Positions 56,221 through 64,000 of a stretch of DNA of 64,000 nt are shown piece by piece (position 1 is the stretch's first letter; the number at the start of each line of letters is the position of its first letter). The DNA is from Isoetes taiwanensis (taxonomy: Eukaryota; Streptophyta; Lycopodiopsida; Isoetales; Isoetaceae), in contig JAJEKV010000527.1 of NCBI GenBank assembly GCA_021234155.1, positions 94,515 through 158,514 on the forward strand, given 5' to 3'. The position numbers were made by a program, and so were the translations under genes. The notes below the pieces were generated by a model. That model ran no database searches, had not been told where the DNA came from, and was given only the letters and a program-made list of their open reading frames with translations.

Positions 56221-56299
56221 ATATTATAATTGTGTCATGTATTATATAATAATAGAAGTGCTATTATGGTTGTGTCACGTGTCAGAAGTGTTGTCCTCT

Positions 56300-57170
56300 C
56301 CTCTTTTGTTTTAACTACTAGTAGATAGGCTAAGTTTCCTTATTTGCTCTACGTGAATGATCCAATGAGGAATTCTAGGTCATTGATTTACGAGCCTGAA
56401 AGCTATTAACATCGATAAACATCTATTAAAACTCAATTTCCAAAAAACAAATCTATTTCTCTAATTCTATTTAGAATATTGCAGGCCACATTGCAAGAAT
56501 AAGAAACAAGTATCTTATGGCCCATTCCCTTTTCATCTACTACAGGAGGTAATTTCAAATAATGCTTCTATAAGACAACTATGTTTTATTAGGCTTAGAT
56601 ATTAGAAGTTGTCATGTCTATGCTAATATAGTTAGTGCAATACCCAATCCAATCATAAAACTCCATAAGTATTTTTTGTTTCTCATTGTATCTTATCTTA
56701 TGGCACATCCATTTTTCATGTGCTACAAGAGACAAGAGGCTTTTTTTAATAAAGCTTCTATGCTTAGATGTTGCCATGATACGAACTTTAGCTCTAATGC
56801 TCATACAAAAGAGTATTGAACTTTTGAAGCTAATTGCAAGTCTAACTCGTCCATTTTGAGATCCCCACAACTTGCACTTTTCTTGAACCTTTCAAGCTAG
56901 TCCTAGTATGCTAGTCCATTCATAGAATTTTTGCAACTTGCCCTCCCCCCCTCCCTTCTTCTTAGCGCAACACCCCTATCTTGAGTGTCACCTTATCTGA
57001 AAGCCTAGGCTATTACATGTCCTAAAATTGAACGTGGACGTTCACTTGGTCTTTAGATCTTGATCTAGGGAAATGGACGGTTGAGAAAAATAGTGAACCG
57101 TACCTATTGGGAACGTCGCCCCAACTCCAAAATGCTTTTCCATACTGTGCAACTTGTCAAATTCACCTAG
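56300..57170. other. No feature recognised
   Basis: AT-rich; one 91-codon minus frame (56,595-56,870) without protein-like features. Confidence 0.4.
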
Positions 57171-57185
57171 CCATATTTGTCTCTA

Positions 57186-57262
57186 TGTTTTCCATGCTAT
57201 GGCTTTAACCACGGATTTCCAGGTGTTTTCCATGTTATGGCTTTAACCACGGATTTCCATTG
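57186..57262. repeat. Tandem duplication, about 39-bp unit
   Basis: GTTTTCCATGCTATGGCTTT AACCACGGATTTCCA occurs twice in a row with one change (CTATGG/TTATGG). Confidence 0.85.
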
Positions 57263-59790
57263 CCACTGATACATGCGTATTCATAGTACCGGGGTAGGTT
57301 AATGGGCTTTTCAAATAATTTTTGTATAGATCTTCCTTGTGTTTAAATGTTAGTCTTTACTCTCTGCAACAGCTATTAATCATGAGTGACACATATATTA
57401 ACTTACTACATTAAATCCATAGGCTTGGCTTGGAACATGTTTGAGTTCGAGCATTTTGCATATCATTTGAAATTTGTCATCTTTTGTTGGAGATACAATG
57501 TTATAGCTCTTGTAACAATATATATGATGATAGATCAGCTTATAGTACCTCATTTATTGTGGCAATCTATGCTCCTTTTGGATCTCATTATTATGAGTAT
57601 TTCTGTATTTTTATGTTTCCTTTTGGAAATTTATGGCCTTCTAACCGTCACTGTAGTCTTTGGATAGAGACTTCAGGGTTTCTCACAAATATGTTATGAT
57701 GCGCTTAATATTATGTTTTCCTGCCAGTCCCTTTTCTTTTCAAATCCGACATGGCTTTTACACATCGGAATAGTCTAAGAGCAATGTTATTTCTCACCCT
57801 AGTTGCAATGTCGAATTTTCCTCACTATCTCACTATTCGTTCAAGGCTTTCCCCACTATCCTCCCTCATCCCATTATTCTTCCTCCATTATATTGCAAAT
57901 GCATGTCTTCCAAGAGATTCACAGCTATTTTACACAGTCCCAATGTTTGAGTTTAAGCACGATTAACAGAGACATGCAAAATGCAGCAAGATTAGTAGTA
58001 CCTCATGCACTTATAGAGATACCTCTACAAGCTTTTAAAGGCATCAAGTTACACCATTTTTTAAGGCGTGATTCTTGAGTTTAGTTGGCTATGAACTATT
58101 TAAAGCAAGAGAGAAGAAACCTCCGTTGGATGGTCATATTCTGGATGTGTTTTATTTTCCATTTTGTCTAAGATGAAGAATACTTAACACCTACTATTTT
58201 TTGTATTCCAATCTGTAATTCTTTGCAAGCAGAAATTTTCTGGTAGTGTTAACTGTAGTAGTGTTCAAAGGCTGAGATCAGGCCATTGCAATGAGAGTGT
58301 CGTGTTGAAGCTTCTACAGTGTGTTCTTTGTATTGGCAAGAAAATTCCCTAGCTTTCATATGCTGGCATATTGCTCCCATTTTCTTCCTCTAACCAGCTA
58401 TAGTTTTATTTAGCAAATACTGTCTTTTGCGATTGAGCCACTGAACTTAACCATATATCAATTCCATTGGGTCATATTTGAGAAGGAATGAACTTGTCCC
58501 TTGTCTTTAAGTTTGGTAGAAAATAAACCAAGTGTTGCCACCTCTCTCGTAGCCTTTTGTTAGCCTCCTCACTATTCACGTTTTTATCCTGGTCACTCTC
58601 ACCAAAGATTGAAAAAGGTGATGCATCTACAAGATTGAGTTGATAAGTTTGCCTGATAAAAGTATTTCCGAGTCTCTACCTAGTGTTGCCTTTCAATTTT
58701 ACTAGTTTTTTGTGGTTATAATTTGGTCTTGTAACAAATTTCTTAATCTGGCCTTGTAACAAATTTCTTAAAACTCTACAGCAGAGGAAGTGAATTTGGA
58801 ACTTGCAAACGTTTGATGGAAATCCTCTCTAGTTATATGTACTTATATGTACTATAATCCATAATAGTTTTCGATTCCACAGGAGGAATGGCCATGAAAT
58901 ACTGCCTACTGACCTAAAATGCAATTTTTTGTCCTCCTAGAGAGTTTTTTAAGTGGCAACCTTCGCTTTCGCCTTCTCACCAAGCCCATTCTGCTTTTGC
59001 TAGTGATGGCCACAAATTGGTATTGAAGGCATATGTTGCTAGGAATTTCGGTCTCATTGAAGAAGGAAGAAGTAACTTTCGAATGCTAAGGATAATGCTT
59101 TGTTAATAGAATGCTAAGGATATTGCTCTATTAACAAAAGCCAACCAGCTTTTTTAATCTGTCCTCATAACCCTAGTTTGAGTTCTTCATGAATAGGCCT
59201 TTTGTCTACATTTTGGCAAAGATGCGTACCTTACAAATCACTGGAGCGCCTTTTGTCGAGTGGCCAGTTTGCAACAAATGAACACTTAGAATCTGTGGTT
59301 TCTAGGCAACTGTTGAACATTGTATTATTATACTCAACTTCAAAATCATCATAAACCGTGGCAACCTAGTGACCGCATATTAGGCTTGATAGTGAAATTA
59401 GGCTTGATAGTGACACGCATAGGTTCAAATCCTTGTGATTTCATTTATTTTGAACATTTAACTCACCTCGTTGTCACCAATATGCTCTACTATATTTGTT
59501 TTCTCATTAGATTTGTTTACAGCAAATCTCCCTTCAATCCAATCAAACCTCATAAATCCTCATGCCCTTTTCTTACACTATTCATGTGAATTTAAGTTCT
59601 CTTGGTATATCTTTTAAAACAATGCGCTATAAAGTTAACACTCTACATTGTTTTCGCACTTTCATGACCTCGTTACTTTTTATTATCATATTATTTAATT
59701 CAATTCCATTCCATTCCAAAAGCCTAATAAAACTATATCTAATGGATGTGACTACCTTTTCCATTTTACATAATGAATTCAAACTTAAAA
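57263..59790. other. No gene supported; several small duplications
   Basis: AT-rich. Short exact repeats include CTTGTAACAAATTTCTTAA (58,727 and 58,753) and ATTAGGCTTGATAGTGA (59,381 and 59,398). A B-box-like AGGTTCAAATCC near 59,424 is not accompanied by a convincing A box. Open frames at 57.4-58.1 and 59.3-59.9 kb lack protein-like features. Confidence 0.4.
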
Positions 59791-59798
59791 TTGCTCAA

Positions 59799-59877
59799 GC
59801 CTTCTGCTGCACCTTTTTATTAGTCCCTTATTTTTGCCCAAGCCTTCTGCTGCACCTTTTTATTAGTCCCTTTTTTT
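59799..59877. repeat. Tandem duplication, about 41-bp unit, ending in a T-tract
   Basis: CAAGCCTTCTGCTGCACCTT TTTATTAGTCCCTT occurs twice. The second copy ends in T8 followed by GGGTTCAAGGATACATG, resembling other T-tract ends in the window. Confidence 0.85.
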
Positions 59878-59934
59878 TGGGTTCAAGGATACATGTTGCA
59901 TTTGCTCAAGATAAAAAGCACACAAGCATATCTT

Positions 59935-61120
59935 GTTGAACAAGACCAACTAAGGCCAATATTGCAAGATAACCAAACAATGCCAATATTGCAAGATAAC
60001 AGAAAGTGATATCCACTACAACCTACAAATGGTGTCAATTGACATGCAAACTACAACCTACAAATGGCGTCAATTGACATGCAAACTATCTTCCTATTAG
60101 CATTGAGCAACAGACGATGATGTCAACTGACATGTTTTAGCATTAAAACAACTCTCGTGTTTCAAACCTATTATCTTAGAAGCCACATCATGGTACAAAT
60201 GTGTGCCTATGTTATGATCCGAGATGGTAGTAATCACGACAGAGCATTGTTTGCAACAATTGTATTCAATCACATTTTCCTAAGGTGATTGTTAAGAATG
60301 CTACAATACTAGAGCTTTCAAGTCAAGTGCAATACTAGAGCTTTCAAGTAGAATATGTTCTAATATGGTGGCATATCAAAATATGGGATGTCCTTGCATC
60401 CCATTTGTAACCAAAGTGCCATCAGACCATCATGTGAAGAAGATGATTCTCTTAGACCATGTGGAGAAGATGATTCTATTACACCACATAGGAGGTACGT
60501 AGTTTCTTGATTTTCTTAATCTGTTACGAAAGGTAAAAGACCTCTAGTTCCCTTGTGAAATACAAGAGTTCTACGACCTATAATTGAGTACAATCAGCAA
60601 ATATGAAAGGCTGAAGTCTGAAATCATTATATTTGGCCTTTGAAAGTGCACATTACGAAAGCTCTGATTCCATAAACATAAAATTTACTATGTAGAAGTG
60701 ACAAAAGTTAGATTAAACAGCTGCAGTAACGCACCTAAAGAAAGAGATTGGAAAATTGACCCCACGCCCCAGAAGACAATATTTTTTCCTCAGTCTAGGA
60801 AGTCAATAAATTTCCCTTCAAAAAGTGGCTTGTTTAAAATAAAACTTTCAATTTCTAGATCGACCTATACAAGCATTAAAATCTCCAACAAGACTCTTGT
60901 ATGATTTCATGAAACGATTTGACACCCCAAAATTTAAATATCAAACTGTAATGCCCAGGTTATGAGAGATCAAACAGAATACTTGACGAATTCTAGAAAG
61001 GAAGGAGGTTCTTATTTGCCACAGTTGGCTGTAATGCCCAGGCTATGAGAGATCAAACAGAATACTTGACGAAGAATTCTAGAAATGAAGGAGGTTCTTA
61101 TTTGCCACAATTGGCAGTTA
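59935..61120. repeat. Cluster of short recent tandem duplications
   Basis: Separate events: CCAATATTGCAAGATAAC (59,957, 59,982); CTACAACCTACAAATGG plus TGTCAATTGACATGCAAA (60,015-60,087, 36-bp unit); AATACTAGAGCTTTCAAGT (60,305, 60,332); and an 83-86-bp unit starting CTGTAATGCCCAGG at about 60,946 and 61,029, ending TTATTTGCCACA. Copies differ by a few bases, so the events are young. Confidence 0.85.
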
Positions 61121-61740
61121 GAGACACAGAGAGCATGCAATCTTATTTCTGGATAATCCTTGAACTGGAACCGCAGCCACTAAACCAATAGCACAGCCTA
61201 ATATCATTCATGATCTTAACTTATTAAAACAAGCCTGACTTCCGTAAGCAGCATGCAACTTGCCTTCCTCAAGATGATCGTTAATTGACTGAATCCTTTT
61301 TTTATTTGTTTATAGAACTCTCAACTAATTCATAAGAATTGTTTCTTATCTGCCCAGAATTCTTCAAACATTTGATCTAAGGTGCATTTTTCTCGTGGCA
61401 CTCAGAACACTCCCAAGAATTCAGCCCAACTCACAAAAGGCTCTATTGGTATTTATTAAAAAGTCCTTGACTTCATCTATTTGCCACGCTCTGCTTAAAC
61501 CCGAAAGCATGCATCTGCAATGATCTGGTAGTGGTCTAAAGAGATAATCTTGTAACATAGAATCAAAACAATGATAACCTTCATCAATTAAACCCCTACA
61601 ACAATGAATTCTTACTTCTTACTCTTAAGTTTTCATAAACTTTTAGCAATAGTCGCTCCATGCTCCAAGTTCTGCAAAAAAGCAATATGCATAGTCATAA
61701 GTCCCAACAAAGGCCAGCTAGGGTGAAATGTAAATAAATC
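61121..61740. other. No feature recognised
   Basis: AT-rich, probably intronic or intergenic relative to the minus-strand exons to the right. Confidence 0.35.
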
Positions 61741-61741
61741 C

Positions 61742-61910
61742 TTAGACATCTTCCTCACAAAGCATTGATGTTCTCATTGCATTGTTGGACTGTATAGTTT
61801 GAAGGCCGTTTCTCTCGACCATTTCTGTACTATTGAGTAGCAGCTTATCCTCTCGGCCCACTAGAAACCAATCAGTCTCACCTACATAAATCTGTACCGT
61901 TGCTTCGTGA
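61742..61910 (-). CDS. Possible exon: VGETDWFLVGREDKLLLNST segment
   Basis: A minus-strand open segment with protein-like composition and one N-glycosylation sequon (NST), ending CEEDV at a TAA near 61,742. A possible acceptor (TTCTCACGAAG) lies just upstream. Same strand and flavour as the exons at 54 and 63.5 kb, so it may belong to that gene, but phase with neighbours cannot be established. Confidence 0.35.
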
Positions 61911-61920
61911 GAAGTAAGCA

Positions 61921-63420
61921 ATGTGTGCAGAAGCATATCTCACCATATCTGGGACTGTATGGTTGTACTATGCACTTATGCTAGACCCTCAACTTTTGTT
62001 GTTTTTCATCATATATCATGGTTATTTAAAAGCAGGAATTTTAGAAGCTGCTAGTAGATATGGTTTCTTTTCTTTACTAGAATTTCAATTTAAGTCATGT
62101 AATTGGTTTTCAACCAAGTAAGAACAATAATAGAGATGACTATGTAAGAAACACAAGAGGTTCGAACCAGCAATTGAACTAAAATTCTCTGGAAATTTTT
62201 TGAGTAGCTTCTGCTTGATAGGTTCATTACACCGATTAGTTAGTCAAGTTCAATAGCCTCCAGGCATGGATGAGCCCTCTGACCCTGATAGGAATAGCAC
62301 TCCTGTACCATCTATGATCCTTTACTGCACTTTCTCTGAGAAGTTCTGGAAGGGCACAAATATGCTTCATAGGTCCTCCTTCTCTCTGCCTCCTTCCCTT
62401 GCGTTCATGCTTAAACATTTCAAGCAAAAATATGATGCATTCATAAACTTGCTTGTCATAAAGCATAAAAATTCAATAATGGATGTGGATGTTCTTAGCA
62501 GTCCTAATATTAATTGTTTGCTTTGTTTCATAAGTTGTCTAAAATATTATGATTCTTCATACAGTCATGCCTTGATACATAAAGTAAAATAGAGTTTATT
62601 GTAAAATTTATAACCTGTAAATAAACAAGAAAGCACTACGGTAGAACTCAGCAAGGTTTCCATTTTAAACCAGAATAATGCTTGACCCTTAAGGGATAAT
62701 CCTTCCACCCAATTGAGCTGCCTGCAAAAACCTACATATCGTAATACGATAATAGTCTATCTGAAATCCTCAAATAAGAGTATCTTGAAAATAGAAGTTA
62801 CAATAGAAAGAACTAAGATAAGTTAGGCACATTACCCACCAAACAAAATACGAAAGTTGGCGGACAAGACTCAGCAGGTTATGGCAGGCTGAGGGTCCAC
62901 TGGGACTTTCTTGAAGTTGGAAGCGACAGAGACTTTCTTGAAAGGACACAGGCAACTAATTTTCAACATAATTCAAGCTAAATCACGCCTAAGCCTAAAC
63001 CAAAGAAAATAATTTCAAACAAACAAATTAATAACATAGTGGATAGTTAACTGTTCAAAGAGAAGTTGTCAATTCTATTGCATCCGTACTCCTTAGGAAA
63101 GTAGTCAACAGTTTGAAGGATCCCTATGCAGAGGTATCCTATTATACTGCGCATATGCACAGCCCTAAACGCAAACAAATATATATTCTGATGCAATTGC
63201 CTGGAACTGCCAAACTATATCTCCATCTGACACTAGTTTAGAGGATGCCTATGCAGAATTGCCCTATAATCATAGACCCTATAATCCCAAGAGAAGATGG
63301 GGGCTTACAAAGCAATATGCAGAGTCATAACCGCAAAAACGGACCAGAAATTGACCTTGTGCTTAGCACATATACGTTCTTTACCAGTTTGCAACACTAT
63401 GTGCTGATAATAATTGATTA
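61921..63420. other. Probable introns with possible further exons
   Basis: Candidate coding bits on the minus strand are 62,466-62,236 (contains KDHRWYRSAIPIRVRGLIHA) and about 62,950-62,880 (VASNFKKVPVDPQPAIT). Neither has acceptor and donor sites that fit the neighbouring phases, so they are not called. A B-box-like GAGGTTCGAACC at about 62,157 has no A-box partner. Confidence 0.35.
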
Positions 63421-63428
63421 GAATAAAC

Positions 63429-63819
63429 CTGCGGAAGGAAATGGCAGGCTGATGGAGCTGATGAGTGGCCACAGTAGAGATACAGAATGCTGCATTTTCA
63501 TACCGATTGCTTTGGTTCTGCAACATCAGCAGCAAAGGTGCATGAATCGAGCGTGGATTGACTACCACATTATTGCCTACATCATGAAAGCAAAGGGGAC
63601 GTTTTGGTCTTTCAAATTCCAATAATTAATGTATTAAAGAGTCATAGACATATGCTGTTATTGAGTTCAAATCAATGCCCTCATATCCCAAGCGCATTGA
63701 AGGCAGCCGAAGCAACTTAAAGAGACACAGACTGGCATACCTTTGTGTTGGGCGATTTAAAGCCATATGAACTGTATAATTGCCATATAAGGTAGCACCA
63801 GAGAAATTATCCTCAGGCC
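63429..63819 (-). CDS. Exons of an unidentified glycoprotein-like gene running off the right edge
   Basis: Exon 63,741-63,819 (acceptor AACAG, donor GTATGC; contains EDNFSGATLYGNYTVHMALN) joins in phase to exon 63,429-63,608 (acceptor GAAAG, donor GTTTATTC; contains PLCFHDVGNNVVVNPRSIHA and LLLMLQNQSNRYENAAFCIS). The intron is 132 bp and the junction restores an Arg codon. Sequons NFS, NYT and NQS and spaced Cys suggest a lumenal or extracellular domain. Upstream exons lie beyond 64,000. The protein family is not recognised. The exons at 53.8-54.7 kb, with the same strand and residue style, may be its 3' part. Confidence 0.6.
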
Positions 63820-64000
63820 CTGTTCATCAGATAAAACTTTTAATCGCATGTCATGCAGAGGTTTTACTAAGAATGCATTGCACATGCGCCGGTAGAACTA
63901 TTCCCATCTAAATATCAACTTGCACTGATTACGAGCTAACAAAACCCCAGATTTATTTTGTGGAGCATTCAGTCATACCTTGTGGACCATCTTCTGCTCT

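Noticed and set aside
59400-59440. AGGTTCAAATCC as a possible tRNA or SINE B box
   Set aside because: The upstream A-box candidate is poor and lies in a duplicated ATTAGGCTTGATAGTGA segment.
62150-62170. GAGGTTCGAACC as a possible tRNA gene B box
   Set aside because: No A box at the right distance and no acceptor stem on either strand.

Overview
This window looks like nuclear DNA from a land plant with a large, repeat-rich genome. The signs are plant-type Ty3/gypsy chromoviruses with tRNA-iMet primer sites, miniature LTR elements with the same primer site, a PIF/Harbinger-like element, tRNA-derived SINEs, LINE 3' ends, and a compact-intron gene with consensus GTAAGT-type donors. A gymnosperm-like genome would fit, but the species cannot be named from this sequence. 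There is no bacterial operon, rRNA gene or CRISPR array, and almost no intact protein gene. Most short open frames are chance products or remains of transposons and pseudogenes.

Layout. 1-10.5 kb: accessory DNA bracketed by two GCATGC-rich blocks (2.25 and 10.45 kb). It holds two arrays of an 18-bp perfect palindrome family (4.3-4.56 and 6.5-6.72 kb), broken minus-strand coding, and a full tRNA-derived SINE. 10.5-15.7 kb: mostly featureless, with one conserved-looking pseudogene fragment and a 5'-truncated LINE. 15.7-18.3 kb: a degraded relative of the large chromovirus described below (ORF1 part plus LTR part). 18.85-20.44 kb: a scrambled tandem and inverted array of a very small LTR element (LTR about 120 bp, PBS, about 90 bp inside, PPT). 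20.6-22.4 kb: two minus-strand pseudogenes. 22.5-31 kb: local duplications, another LTR remnant, a GC-rich promoter-like block, a 1.2-kb PIF/Harbinger-type element with TTA target duplications, and an AATCT-type minisatellite. 31-34.2 kb: an AT-hook-like open frame, a SINE tail, and a decayed acidic protein gene.

34.3-52.75 kb is one nested block. A tandem array of a non-autonomous LTR element (LTR-internal-LTR-internal-LTR, shared LTRs of about 980 bp) has one internal region split by a 13.1-kb minus-strand chromovirus (35,730-48,846). The chromovirus has 1.64-kb LTRs, a PBS, a PPT, gag with a zinc knuckle, RT, RNase H, integrase and a chromodomain. Between its 5' LTR and gag lie 4.2 kb of extra coding sequence. 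The first of these frames starts MARTKQTYRRST, nearly the histone H3 N-terminus. A chromodomain element that also carries an H3-tail-like ORF is the most interesting system here. A diverged copy of the same ORF family at 16 kb argues that it is a real part of the element lineage.

52.75-64 kb: a small MITE with 25-bp inverted ends, a SINE fragment, exons of a minus-strand gene (53.8-54.7 kb, and 63.4-63.8 kb running off the right edge) whose product is cysteine-containing and rich in N-glycosylation sequons but unrecognised, a 60-bp minisatellite, and a run of recent short tandem duplications.
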